Positions 52,433-60,806 of a stretch of 64,000 nucleotides of DNA are shown here, piece by piece. Numbering within the stretch: the stretch's first letter is position 1; each line of letters begins with the position of its first letter. The DNA is taken from NCBI GenBank assembly GCA_048498995.1, contig JBEHWX010000023.1:1-64000 (forward strand), given 5' to 3'. Source of the stretch: JBEHWX01 sp048498995. GTDB lineage: Bacteria; Bacteroidota; Ignavibacteria; OLB7. The notes under the pieces are model-generated. The model saw nothing but the letters and a program-made list of their open reading frames with translations. It was not told where the DNA came from and searched no databases. The position numbers and the translations under genes were made by a program.

Positions 52433-53608
52433 TTACGGCAGCAGCTCGGGGACGAGGATCCTGAGGCCGTGCAGGAGCCGCTCCACGTCCATCCAGGTGT
52501 TGTATCCCTGGATCGAGATCCGGATCGTCGTCCGGTCGTTGAACGGCATCACCGGGATCTCCACCAGGTGCTCGTCATAGAGACGCGCCTTCAGTCGATC
52601 CGCATCGAGCCCTTGGGGAAGCAGAAAGGCCATCATCTGGCCGTAGAGATCGTCCCGATCGGCGACGAGCGGCTCGCCGCGGACGGCCGAGGCGATCTCC
52701 GGCGTCGCCTGGCGCACCATCTCGTGGCATCGCCCGCGCACCTGCTCCCAGTCGTGCTCCCGCTGGAACTCGATCGCCGCCGGCACCGCAAGCGCCGCCG
52801 ACAGATCCCGCGTTCCCATGTATTCGTGATGATCGATGAAGGAGGAAGGGCCCGGAACGGCCGCCTCCCATCCCCAGCTGACCACCAGCGGCTCGAGCAT
52901 CGGCTGCACCTCCCGCCGCGCGTGGAGGAACGCCGCTCCCTTCGGCGCGCAGAGCCACTTGTGGAGATTGCCGACGTAGAAGTCGGCGTCGATCTCGCTC
53001 AGGTTCAGATCGCCGAGCTGCCCGGGAGCATGCGCGCCGTCGATAACGGTGATCAGCCCCATCTGGCGCGCGCGCCGGCAGATCTCGGCCACCGGGAAGG
53101 TGGTCGCCGTCTGCGAGGTGATGTGGCTGAGAAAGAGAACGCGGGTCCGTTCGCTCACGGCTCCCAGCAGCGTCTCGGCCACGTCCTCCGGCGAGCTCAC
53201 CGGGGCCGGAATCCTCACCCGACGGTAGGTCGCCCCGCTCTTGCCGCAGAGGAAGCGCCAGGCGCGGTCGCACGCCCCGTATTCGTGATCGCTCGCCAGC
53301 ACCTCATCGCCGGGCCCCAGATCGAGGGAGCGCGCCACGATGTTGACGCCGACGGTGGCGTTGGTGACATAGACCAGATCGTCCGCGGCCACCCCGAGCA
53401 GCCCCCCGAGCGCCGAACGGGCCTCGGCCAGCAGGCCGGGAGCGCGCCGGGCGATGAACTCGACCGGCTGGAGCTCGATCCGCCGCTGGAGATCCTGGTA
53501 GACATCGAAGACCGGACGGGGACAGGCCCCGAAGGAGCCATGGTTCAGAAACGCGACGTCTGGCCGCAGCAGAAAGAGCGAACGGAGATCTTCAGCCAAC
53601 ACGGACAC
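52433..53608 (-). CDS. Class-V PLP-dependent aminotransferase (isopenicillin-N-epimerase-like)
   Basis: The product has 391 residues, probably from a GTG at 53608 (or the next GTG six bases on). Fold type I features are LNHGSFGACPRPVFDVYQDL, the cofactor-binding VIDGAHAPGQLG (Asp-His pair), and the PLP-binding Lys in VGNLHKWLCAPKGAAFLHAR. This matches the isopenicillin N epimerase/cysteine-desulfurase-like subgroup. Members act as amino-acid epimerases, ergothioneine-type lyases or aminotransferases, so the reaction is not settled by sequence. No partner genes are adjacent. Confidence 0.9.
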   Translation of the reverse strand: MSVLAEDLRSLFLLRPDVAFLNHGSFGACPRPVFDVYQDLQRRIELQPVEFIARRAPGLLAEARSALGGLLGVAADDLVYVTNATVGVNIVARSLDLGPGDEVLASDHEYGACDRAWRFLCGKSGATYRRVRIPAPVSSPEDVAETLLGAVSERTRVLFLSHITSQTATTFPVAEICRRARQMGLITVIDGAHAPGQLGDLNLSEIDADFYVGNLHKWLCAPKGAAFLHARREVQPMLEPLVVSWGWEAAVPGPSSFIDHHEYMGTRDLSAALAVPAAIEFQREHDWEQVRGRCHEMVRQATPEIASAVRGEPLVADRDDLYGQMMAFLLPQGLDADRLKARLYDEHLVEIPVMPFNDRTTIRISIQGYNTWMDVERLLHGLRILVPELLP

Positions 53609-53963
53609 CTCGGAGAGAGCTTGATGCCGCTACGCCGAGGGCGTGGCAGTCGATAATCGTATCGTGGAACGATTCAGTGGACCGACGGGGAAGACGGAGA
53701 CGAACCGGAAGGAGACACGCGACGAGGGCTGTATTCCGCGCGGTGCCGGCGGCAGGCATACCGGAGGGAGCTGGTCGTTCGACCCCTGCCGGGGGACAGG
53801 AATCAGCCGGCTGCGAATATCGCACTTCATCTCGAATTGGCGAATACTCAACTGGTAACACAGGGTCGCAGATGTTACGCTTTGGCACACGATGTGAATT
53901 CCGACTTCCCGATGACAATATCCGGACAATGAGCACTCTGGACGGATCTGGGAGACCCGGGAC
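53609..53963. other. Divergent gap before the DUF3892 gene
   Basis: No supported gene. It is AT-richer near 53820-53890, which is where promoters for the two divergent genes would be expected. Confidence 0.4.
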
Positions 53964-54269
53964 ATGGGGGAACGCGTCGATTACTACATCTCTGGCGTCA
54001 AGAAGAGGGGTGAGCACATCACCCACCTTCGCGTCCACAAGGCGCTGGCGGATAACAGCTTCGCGCCGCACGGCATTCTTCAGCCGCGGAGCACCGCGGT
54101 GGTCAACATGATGAGCAAGCACATGATCTATAAGACTCTCATTCTGGACGGTGGCCGCGTGCGACCGGGGGAAACGGTCCATCTGGTCGAGCTCGGCAAC
54201 CGCTTCTACCTTCGCACCACGTCGGGCGGCGCGCCGAACGACGACATCGGCATGCTCCCCGCGGTGTAG
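53964..54269 (+). CDS. DUF3892-domain protein
   Basis: This 101-residue protein starts at 53964 with GGGAG ten or so bases upstream. The sequence begins MGERVDYYISGVKKRGEHIT and continues LRVHKALADNSFAP, matching DUF3892 (a small beta-rich domain of about 80-100 residues). The second half has LDGGRVRPGETVHLVELGNR and FYLRTTSGGAPNDD. Members are widespread and uncharacterised. It is a single gene. Confidence 0.82.
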   Translation: MGERVDYYISGVKKRGEHITHLRVHKALADNSFAPHGILQPRSTAVVNMMSKHMIYKTLILDGGRVRPGETVHLVELGNRFYLRTTSGGAPNDDIGMLPAV

Positions 54270-54583
54270 CTTCGTAGAGTCGGCCCTTTGAGCTCATGCT
54301 TCGGCTCGCCAGGATCCCGCCATTCAACGCTTTCCATCAACTGCACAACACGGCCTCCCGGAGGAATGTTCCACCGTGGAGCGGGTCGTCGCATGGCCGT
54401 CGACGGCCAGCCGGATGGCGCTTCGTCTCACGCGCGGCCCCCGATGGCCGGAGCCCGCGGCGGCCCGACAGTGCCGATCGCCGGAAGCCATTGCAGCCGG
54501 AGATCATCCTGAAATGATGAGGATTTCGCGGGAAGCGGGATGAATCGTGATCACGCCGAACGATCTCGTCGCGGGATCGTGGC
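54270..54583. other. Gap between DUF3892 and SufR-like genes
   Basis: A gap of about 310 bp between convergent genes. I see no gene, and no clear terminator hairpin. Confidence 0.4.
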
Positions 54584-55276
54584 TCAGGCCGCCGGCTCGA
54601 ACTCGAACATCAGCGACGACGGATCGATCGGCTGCTCAGGAAGGAGACGGAAGACGCAGCGGCGGTCGCCGGCCTGAAAGCGCTCCTCCCGGATCACCTT
54701 CACCCCGAGCAGACGCATCAGCACCGAGACGCTCACGCTGCAGAGCGCCGGGTGCGCGCTGGCGACGTTGAAGAAGGGGCAGTTCCTCTCGATGAGCCGT
54801 ATCCCGTCCGGCCCCCGCTCCACGTCCATGAAGGGATCGTCGTCGATGTAGAGTCCCTTCAGCGCCTCGATCCGGGCGTCGAGCGACAGCCCGTCGAGCA
54901 GCGGCTCCCAGCGACGGACGCGCGCCTCGGTGAGCGAGGCGAGAATGGCGCGGAGCGCGTCGATGCCGAGCTGGGAGCGGAGCGTTTCAAGAAGCTCCAC
55001 GCCGAGCGCGTCGTAGGCCTTCGGGAACAGATGCTCCCCGGCGGCGGTCAGCGCGTAGACACGCTTCGGCCGCCCGGCCACGCGCGGCTCCTCGCGGTGC
55101 AGCCGCGCCGCCACTATTCCCTCCTCCTCGAGCGCCACCATCTGCTGGCGCACCCCCTCGTAGGTGGTGTTCGCCCGCCCCGCGACCTCGGCGATCGTCA
55201 CGCTCCCCCGCTCCTTGAGCATCTGAAGGATCAACCGGCGAAGCCCCGCCTCGGCGACTTTCTCCCTGGCTTGCAT
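54584..55276 (-). CDS. SufR-like winged-helix regulator with Fe-S cysteines
   Basis: The product has 230 residues. The N-terminal winged helix (GLRRLILQMLKERGSVTIAE, then NTTYEGVRQQMVALEEEGIV and the wing RVAGRPKRVYALTAAG) matches DeoR/ArsR-like SufR proteins. C-terminal Cys166, Cys179 (a CX12C pair) and Cys207 (GDRRCVFRL) fit the Fe-S-binding pattern of SufR. It should sense iron-sulfur or redox status, or NO. It follows two membrane-protein genes on the same strand, with a strong palindrome upstream of that group, so autoregulation of the group is likely. No suf genes are adjacent. Confidence 0.88.
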   Translation of the reverse strand: MQAREKVAEAGLRRLILQMLKERGSVTIAEVAGRANTTYEGVRQQMVALEEEGIVAARLHREEPRVAGRPKRVYALTAAGEHLFPKAYDALGVELLETLRSQLGIDALRAILASLTEARVRRWEPLLDGLSLDARIEALKGLYIDDDPFMDVERGPDGIRLIERNCPFFNVASAHPALCSVSVSVLMRLLGVKVIREERFQAGDRRCVFRLLPEQPIDPSSLMFEFEPAA

Positions 55277-55411
55277 GTCCTGTTCGTTCTCCGGCTAGAT
55301 GATGCGTGCTTGAGGATCGGGGCAAACATCCCGAATCGGGAGGGTATGCACAAGGCGCTTCTCCGTCGCGGCGTCCGGGCGCGCCGGCCGCCGCGACGTA
55401 TCCCGAAGCTC

Positions 55412-55855
55412 TCACTCCGGCGCGCGCCCGGCGCCATGCGTGTAGACGAGCCGGCCGCCGAGAAATCCCCCGACCAGAAGCGCCGCCAGGCCGGCCACCG
55501 AGAGGAGCAGGGCCCAGAGCCGGATCCCCTCCTCGGGCGGCGCCGGGCTCCGCCTGAGGAGCAGATAGCCGAGGTAGAGCGCGCCGGCAATCGCCACGGC
55601 CATCATGTGGCGCACCGCGGTCGGCCGCGCCGGCCCTTGCTCCGGAAGCGCCATGGAGTCGATGAAGCCGGTGATCACGGCCGGAACGGCCATCGTCGTC
55701 CCGGCCGCCGCGCACCAGAAGCCGAGAAGCCACCAGCTTTCCCCTCCACGCAGCAGGCCGAGCAGATCCCAGGCGGGGGTGATGCCCCAGAGCGCCACCG
55801 GGAAGTGCACGAAGAGGGGGTGCGGCGGATGCCCCGCGGGTCGAAAGGTCATCAT
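55412..55855 (-). CDS. DUF2231 membrane protein
   Basis: This 147-residue protein has four hydrophobic helices. The N-terminal GHPPHPLFVHFPVALWGITP is the DUF2231 signature (a His-rich start of the first helix, as in putative haem- or redox-linked membrane proteins), followed by WWLLGFWCAAAGTTMAVPAV and HMMAVAIAGALYLGYLLL. A GAGGTGATC site precedes the start at 55855. It lies nine bases after the upstream membrane-protein gene, so they form an operon ending in the SufR-like gene. Function unknown. Confidence 0.87.
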   Translation of the reverse strand: MMTFRPAGHPPHPLFVHFPVALWGITPAWDLLGLLRGGESWWLLGFWCAAAGTTMAVPAVITGFIDSMALPEQGPARPTAVRHMMAVAIAGALYLGYLLLRRSPAPPEEGIRLWALLLSVAGLAALLVGGFLGGRLVYTHGAGRAPE

Positions 55856-55864
55856 GCGATCACC

Positions 55865-56218
55865 TCACCGCGTGGTTCCGAGGTACCAGACGAGGAGCGT
55901 GACGAATCCCGCCACCGCCACCAGGCCATGCACCGCCACCAGGGGAACGGGCAGCGCCCGCTTCCGCAGATGGTAGGAGAAGAGAAGAAAGCCGCCGAGC
56001 GCGGCCACCAGGAAGATCGCCAGCGCGATCCCCGCCGTTCCGGCCGCCGCGCTTTGCATCACCCCGAGGATCAGGACCACCAGCCCCGCCGCCGCGAACA
56101 GCCCGTGCACGATCGCCAGCCCCATCGGCGGAATCTCACGTCCGCTCAGACGCATTCCCGCCAGCGCGATCCCGCCGACGGCCGCGATCGCAAAAAGTAC
56201 CAGTGCTGTCATCCACAT
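55865..56218 (-). CDS. Four-helix membrane protein
   Basis: This 117-residue protein has four hydrophobic helices: MWMTALVLFAIAAVGGIALA, MGLAIVHGLFAAAGLVVLIL, GIALAIFLVAALGGFLLFSY and PLVAVHGLVAVAGFVTLLVW. Two matched His residues occur in the repeated motif VHGL(F/V)A (helices 2 and 4), and could bind haem b. An internal repeat of two helix pairs is likely. GGAGA precedes the start. It is the first gene of the operon with DUF2231 and the SufR-like regulator, directly downstream of the palindrome at 56283. Confidence 0.78.
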   Translation of the reverse strand: MWMTALVLFAIAAVGGIALAGMRLSGREIPPMGLAIVHGLFAAAGLVVLILGVMQSAAAGTAGIALAIFLVAALGGFLLFSYHLRKRALPVPLVAVHGLVAVAGFVTLLVWYLGTTR

Positions 56219-56282
56219 AGCATTCTCCGATATTCTGAAGTGAAACGAGCGTTGATGCCGCGAACATATCGGAGCACGAGCA

Positions 56283-56308
56283 ATTAAACAAGAAGATTCT
56301 TGCTTAAT
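56283..56308. promoter_or_regulatory. 26-bp palindrome, probable operator of the SufR-like operon
   Basis: attaaacaagaa (56283-56294) and ttcttgcttaat (56297-56308) form 12-bp arms with one mismatch, separated by ga. It lies 65 bp before the first gene of the operon (start 56218), in an AT-rich patch that is exceptional for this region. Confidence 0.72.
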
Positions 56309-56394
56309 GCGAATTGGGGATGAAATGGCGGATTTCGGCGATTCATGGAGGGGTCAACTCAAGCGGGGTTTCTTCTTCTCGGCCCAGAATGAGA

Positions 56395-56428
56395 AAAGGG
56401 GCGCGCGCTCATCGGCGCACGCCCCTTT
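56395..56428 (-). terminator. leuS terminator
   Basis: aaaggggcg (56395-56403) pairs with cgccccttt (56420-56428), with gcgc pairing inside. On the minus strand it ends ...CCCCTTTTCTC. It lies 80 bp after the leuS stop. Confidence 0.85.
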
Positions 56429-56450
56429 CCGGCGATACTCAGCTTCACTC

Positions 56451-56495
56451 GGCCCGACCGTCTCCGGTCCGACCGTCTCCGGTCCGACCGTCTCC
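56451..56495. repeat. 15-bp tandem repeat x3 after leuS
   Basis: ggcccgaccgtctcc, ggtccgaccgtctcc and ggtccgaccgtctcc run from 56451 to 56495, followed by a partial ggtcgacgg. They sit between the leuS stop (56508) and its terminator. Confidence 0.9.
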
Positions 56496-56507
56496 GGTCG
56501 ACGGCTC

Positions 56508-59117
56508 TCAGCTGGCGATCACGTTCACCAGCTTATCCTTCACCGCGACGACCTTCCTGACGGTCTTCCCCTCGATCAGCTTCCTGATGTTCTCATGCTC
56601 GAGCGCCACCCGCTCCAGCTCCGCGGCCTCGGTGCCGCTCGGCACCCTCACCTTCTCCCGGATCTTGCTGTTGACCTGGAGCACGATCTCCACCTCGTTC
56701 TCGACGATCTTGGCCGGATCGAACGCCGGCCACGGCTCGTAGGCGACCGTCTCGGCGTGCCCCAGTCGGGACCACATCTCCTCGGCGATATGCGGCGCGA
56801 ACGGCGAGAGGAGCCTGATGAAGGCCTCCATCGCCTCGCGCGGCTTCTCGGGAGCGCCGATGAACTCGTTGACGAAGACCATCATCGCGGAGATCGCCGT
56901 GTTGAAGCGGAGCCCCTCGATATCCTCGGTCACCTTCTGAATCGTCATGTGGAGCGTCCGCTCCTCCTCGGCGGTCATCGGCCGGTCGGCGATCACCGCG
57001 GTCACCCCCGCCTCCTCGTCGCCGATCACCATCCGCCAGGCGCGGTTCAGGAAGCGGCGCACCCCCTCGACTCCCTTGGTCGACCAGGGCTTGACCATCT
57101 CCAGCGGCCCCATGAACATCTCGAAGAGGCGGAGCGCATCGGCCCCGAAATCCTCCACCACCTGATCCGGGTTCACCACGTTCCCGCGCGACTTGGACAT
57201 CTTCTGCGAGTCCTCGCCGAGGATCAGCCCCTGATGGATCAGGCGGGCGAACGGCTCCTCGGTGGAGGCATAGCCGAGATCGTGCAGCACCTTGTGCCAG
57301 AAGCGGGCGTAGAGCAGGTGGAGCACCGCGTGCTCGGCGCCGCCGATGTAGATGTCCACTGGCATCCAGTGCCGCTCCAGCTCCGGATCGACCGGCGCCA
57401 GCTGGTTGTTCGGGTCGATATAGCGGAGGTAGTACCAGCAGGAGCCGCTCCACTGCGGCATCGTGTTGGTCTCCCGCCGTCCCCGGCCATGAACCGGATC
57501 CTCCACCGTCAGCCAGTCGGTCGCCAGCGCCAGCGGCGACTCGGTGGAGCCGGAGGGCTTGAACTCATCGAGCTCCGGCAGCGCCAGCGGCAGCTGGCTC
57601 TCGTCGACCGGGAGGATGACGCCGCTCTCGAAGCGGATCAGCGGTATCGGCTCTCCCCAGTAGCGCTGGCGGCTGAAGAGCCAGTCGCGCAGACGGTACT
57701 GCACCGTGGCGCGGGCGATTCCCTCCCCCAGCTTCGCCACGATCGCCAGCTTGGCCTCCTCGGAGGTCATGCCGTTGAACTCCGCCGAGTTGGTCAGGCG
57801 CCCCGGTCCGGAGTAATGAATCTGCCCGGCCATCACCCGGTCGTGCTCCGGATCCTCGGCCGGGGGCTCGATCACCGCGCGGACCGGGAGATCGAACTTC
57901 GTGGCGAAGGCGAAGTCGCGATCGTCGTGGGCCGGAACGGCCATGATCACGCCGGTGCCGTAGGTGGCCAGAACGTAATCGCTGGACCAGATCGGGATCC
58001 GCTCGCCGGTCCCCGGATGGATGGCCCAGCCGCCGGTGAAGACGCCGGTCTTCTCCTCGGATGCCTGGCGCTCCAGGTCGCTCTTGAGGGAGGCCTGGCG
58101 GCGATAGGCGGCAACGTCCTCGGCGCGCTCGGCGGTGGTGATCCGCTCGATCAGCGGATGCTCCGGCGAGATCACCAGGAAGGTCGCGCCGAAGAGCGTG
58201 TCCGGCCGCGTCGTGAAGACCTTCAGCGTATCGCCCCCATCGGTCGAGAAGGCGATCTCGGCGCCGGTGGAGCGGCCGATCCAGTTGCGCTGCATCTCGG
58301 CGGTGGAGATCGGCCAGTCCAGGCCGTCCAGGCCGGAGAGGAGGCGCTCGGCGAACGCGGTGATCCGCATCATCCACTGCCGCATCGGACGGCGCTCGAC
58401 GGTGTAGCCCTTGCCGGTCCACTCGTCCACTTCCTCGTTGGCCAGCACCGAGCCGAGCCCCTCGCACCAGTTCACCGCGATCTCCGCCTCGTAGACCATG
58501 CGGAATCCGGCCAGGAACGCCTGGCGCTCCAGCTCGCTCATGGCGCGCCAGCGATCGGCGTCGAAGCCCCACTCGCCGGTGAATCCGGCGGGACGCTCCA
58601 GTCCGGCCGTGCCGGCGCTTTCCAGCTCCGCGATCAGCTCGTCGATCGGACGGGCGCGGTCGGCGCGCGTGTCGTACCAGGTCTTGTACAGCTGCAGGAA
58701 GATCCACTGGGTCCAGCGGTGATACGCCGGATCGGTCGTGTTCACCTCGCGCGACCAGTCGTAGCTGAAGCCGATCGACTGGAGCTGACGGCGGAAGTTG
58801 TTGATGTTCCGCTCGGTCGTGATGCGCGGGTGGATGTTCGTCTTCATCGCGTACTGCTCGGCCGGCAGGCCGAAGGCGTCCCACCCGATCGGGTGGAGCA
58901 CGTTGAAGCCGCGATGCCGCTTGTAGCGCGAGAGAATGTCGGTGGCGGTATATCCCTCGGGATGGCCGACGTGCAGCCCCTCGCCGGAGGGATAGGGGAA
59001 CATGTCGAGCGCGTAGAACTTCGGCCGGGAGAAGTCGTGAACGTCGGTCCGGAACGTCTCCCGCTCCAGCCAGTATCGCTGCCAGCGCTGCTCGATCTCT
59101 TTATAGGGGTAGGACAT
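56508..59117 (-). CDS. leuS: Leucyl-tRNA synthetase
   Basis: The product has 869 residues from the ATG at 59117 (MSYPYKEIEQRWQRYWLERE). Class-I motifs are HVGH (49-52, in FPYPSGEGLHVGHPEGYTAT) and KMSKS (639-643, QKMSKSRGN). The CP1 editing domain contains FTTRPDTLFGATFLVISPEH, and LTNSAEFNGMTSEEA and QYRLRDWLFSRQRYWGEPIP follow. It charges tRNA-Leu with leucine and edits mischarged products. The length is normal for the bacterial enzyme. It is a single gene, followed by a three-copy tandem repeat and a terminator. Confidence 0.97.
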   Translation of the reverse strand: MSYPYKEIEQRWQRYWLERETFRTDVHDFSRPKFYALDMFPYPSGEGLHVGHPEGYTATDILSRYKRHRGFNVLHPIGWDAFGLPAEQYAMKTNIHPRITTERNINNFRRQLQSIGFSYDWSREVNTTDPAYHRWTQWIFLQLYKTWYDTRADRARPIDELIAELESAGTAGLERPAGFTGEWGFDADRWRAMSELERQAFLAGFRMVYEAEIAVNWCEGLGSVLANEEVDEWTGKGYTVERRPMRQWMMRITAFAERLLSGLDGLDWPISTAEMQRNWIGRSTGAEIAFSTDGGDTLKVFTTRPDTLFGATFLVISPEHPLIERITTAERAEDVAAYRRQASLKSDLERQASEEKTGVFTGGWAIHPGTGERIPIWSSDYVLATYGTGVIMAVPAHDDRDFAFATKFDLPVRAVIEPPAEDPEHDRVMAGQIHYSGPGRLTNSAEFNGMTSEEAKLAIVAKLGEGIARATVQYRLRDWLFSRQRYWGEPIPLIRFESGVILPVDESQLPLALPELDEFKPSGSTESPLALATDWLTVEDPVHGRGRRETNTMPQWSGSCWYYLRYIDPNNQLAPVDPELERHWMPVDIYIGGAEHAVLHLLYARFWHKVLHDLGYASTEEPFARLIHQGLILGEDSQKMSKSRGNVVNPDQVVEDFGADALRLFEMFMGPLEMVKPWSTKGVEGVRRFLNRAWRMVIGDEEAGVTAVIADRPMTAEEERTLHMTIQKVTEDIEGLRFNTAISAMMVFVNEFIGAPEKPREAMEAFIRLLSPFAPHIAEEMWSRLGHAETVAYEPWPAFDPAKIVENEVEIVLQVNSKIREKVRVPSGTEAAELERVALEHENIRKLIEGKTVRKVVAVKDKLVNVIAS

Positions 59118-59518
59118 AGCTCTGTCGGTATCAAGGTTGCGCGAGGGACTTCCTCTCTCCCCCACGTTCCGGCTCCGTGAGCGCGGAATCGCGGAAGACG
59201 ACGCATCTCCCGCCCGCGGAAACGGCGAATCTACGAAGTTGGAAGACGCCGTGGCTCTTCAGCGCCGGCCCGGGGCGCTTCCCGGGGAGGGCGACCCCGG
59301 GGCCAGCCCGTTTTCATCTTCTCTCCCTCCCGGCTCGCGCGTTACCGAGGATCTGGCCACGCGGTATCGGCGAAAGGCTCGCGCGCGGCCCCGGGGATGG
59401 GGACGCCGGAGAGCCTCGACGGCTCGGGAGATCGGGCGCCCGGCGGGGCGGAAAAACGAAGCGCCGCAGATGAGATCTTCCCACTGCGGCGCGAGGACGC
59501 TACCAGGTAGCGTTGAAC
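59118..59518. other. Gap between leuS and a small minus-strand gene
   Basis: No gene is supported. It holds the leuS promoter region, the terminator at 59461-59492, and a 17-bp perfect palindrome acgctaccaggtagcgt at 59497-59513, immediately after the stop of the next gene. Confidence 0.6.
59461..59492 (-). terminator. Terminator of the small gene at 59519
   Basis: gcgccgcag and ctgcggcgc form a 9-bp stem (59461-59469/59484-59492). On the minus strand it is followed by TTCGTTTTTCC, a good T-run. Confidence 0.88.
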
Positions 59519-59830
59519 TTATACTTCCAGCGGATCGGGAATCGCCTGCACCTCCAGTAGGCGGGCATCGGCGTATTCGAGAAGATCGCGGAGAAGGGCT
59601 TTCTGCGAGGAGCTCTCCGACATTGCCAGGCGGAGAGAGATATGCTCGATGAGCACCTCGACGACCTGAAGGTAGTGACGGCCGCTTTCGATCTGGCAGT
59701 CGATGAATCCCTTCATGCCGAGGTTCTTCCCACGCTCGAGACAGATTTCCAGGATTCCTCTCCCCTTTGCAACCTGCCGGTCGATGATGATCGGCGCAAG
59801 CTCCTCCGATGGTGCCGCGTTGTCGTTCAT
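59519..59830 (-). CDS. Small conserved-looking protein, unknown function
   Basis: The product has 103 residues from the ATG at 59830 (MNDNAAPSEELAPIIIDRQV) with GGAGGT eight bases upstream. It is mixed: VAKGRGILEICLERGKNLGM, GFIDCQIESGRHYLQVVEVL, then a long helix with SESSSQKALLRDLLEYADAR. It has two Cys but no motif. I do not recognise the family. It has a clear ribosome-binding site and terminator, so it is probably expressed. It lies upstream of leuS on the same strand, separated by a terminator. Confidence 0.78.
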   Translation of the reverse strand: MNDNAAPSEELAPIIIDRQVAKGRGILEICLERGKNLGMKGFIDCQIESGRHYLQVVEVLIEHISLRLAMSESSSQKALLRDLLEYADARLLEVQAIPDPLEV

Positions 59831-60034
59831 CGGTTCCGACCTCCACAATGGTGTCGTGACGTTTGTCAAATAGAACGGGGCGAACTCGTGTATGTTTCGG
59901 ATGTGTTACGGGCGATGCTGACGGCCGGCTCGGGTCCGCGCCGACGTCCGACAGCGCTGTGCACTGCGGACGCGGCGTGGCCGACCGATTGACGCGTCCC
60001 GGAGTCTCCAGCGGGTGGAGCTTCGGAAGCGATC

Positions 60035-60229
60035 TTACTGCATCTCCTTGGCGATGCGCTGCTGACGACGGACGGCCTTGATACGGGACATCCGGCTGAC
60101 GATCGAGGGCTTGGTGTAGAACGTACGACGCTTGAACTCCTTCAGAACGCCCGAGCGCTCATACTTCTTCTTGAAGCGGCGAAGCGCGCGGTCAATCGAC
60201 TCACCCTCCTGAACGGTCACTCCGATCAC
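60035..60229 (-). CDS. rpsU: 30S ribosomal protein S21
   Basis: This 64-residue basic protein starts at a GTG at 60229 with a perfect AGGAGGTGAG site. The sequence begins VTVQEGESIDRALRRFKKKY and continues ERSGVLKEFKRRTFYTKPS, which is the S21 signature. S21 binds 16S rRNA near the platform and helps base-pairing with the mRNA leader. The length is normal. It follows the zinc-ribbon/Tudor-like gene on the same strand, with a 175-bp gap. Confidence 0.97.
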   Translation of the reverse strand: MIGVTVQEGESIDRALRRFKKKYERSGVLKEFKRRTFYTKPSIVSRMSRIKAVRRQQRIAKEMQ

Positions 60230-60354
60230 TGGTACTCACCTCCTTCTCAGTCGTTTTAATGTTCGAATGTTGTTGATGCTCGATGCTTTCTCTACGTCCG
60301 CGCCCGAGGGGAGAATCCCCTCCGGGAGCGTTCGAAACTCTTCTTGATGAAGAT

Positions 60355-60372
60355 CGCCGCTCGAAAGCGGCG
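60355..60372. terminator. Small hairpin between the zinc-ribbon gene and rpsU
   Basis: cgccgctc and a-gcggcg (60355-60372, cgccgctcgaaagcggcg) form a short stem after the zinc-ribbon gene stop. There is no T-run, so it may be a weak terminator or a processing site. Confidence 0.45.
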
Positions 60373-60404
60373 ACTCATCGGGATACTTCCTGGTCGGAAG
60401 CGGA

Positions 60405-60806
60405 TCAGGCCACCGGGGCCAGATTCTCCACCAGGCGCTTCTCCCCCACCTTGTTGAAGGCCACCACGATCGCCTGCCCCCCGTTCGAGGTCAGCTCCTT
60501 GGACACCACCGTGCCGACATCATCCCACGTCTTGTGGTAGATGGCGTCGCCGATCGTGTAGACGTTCTTCGGGGAGTACGGAATGCAATCCTCGGCCGAC
60601 ACGTTGATCTCTTTCGTGGCACGACGCTCACCCTCGATGACCATCATGTTGATCATCATCGTATGATGGCATTTCGAGCACCTTGCCCAACGCTTGCCCT
60701 CTTCCTGCCCGGACACTTCGCCGACGAGCTCGAACTTCGTCGGCTTCGAGCAGATCTCGCAGACGTTGGAGAGCGTGATATACTTTGCTTGCCTAGCACG
60801 TGCCAT
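60405..60806 (-). CDS. Zinc-ribbon protein with Tudor-like (UvrD C-terminal/DUF3553-type) domain
   Basis: The product has 133 residues from the ATG at 60806 (MARARQAKYITLSNVCEICS), with AGGAG nine bases upstream. Two CxxC pairs, Cys16/Cys19 and Cys43/Cys46, form a zinc ribbon (WARCSKCHHTMMINMMVIEG). The second half (YSPKNVYTIGDAIYHKTWDD, VGTVVSKELTSNGG, AIVVAFNKVGEKRLVENLAP) looks like the Tudor-like fold found at the UvrD C-terminus, CarD and DUF3553, which binds RNA polymerase. A transcription- or translation-linked regulatory role is inferred. It is upstream of rpsU on the same strand. Confidence 0.8.
   Translation of the reverse strand: MARARQAKYITLSNVCEICSKPTKFELVGEVSGQEEGKRWARCSKCHHTMMINMMVIEGERRATKEINVSAEDCIPYSPKNVYTIGDAIYHKTWDDVGTVVSKELTSNGGQAIVVAFNKVGEKRLVENLAPVA

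Noticed and set aside
56307..59180. Plus-strand frame of about 950 codons
   Set aside because: Antisense of leuS; no recognisable domain.
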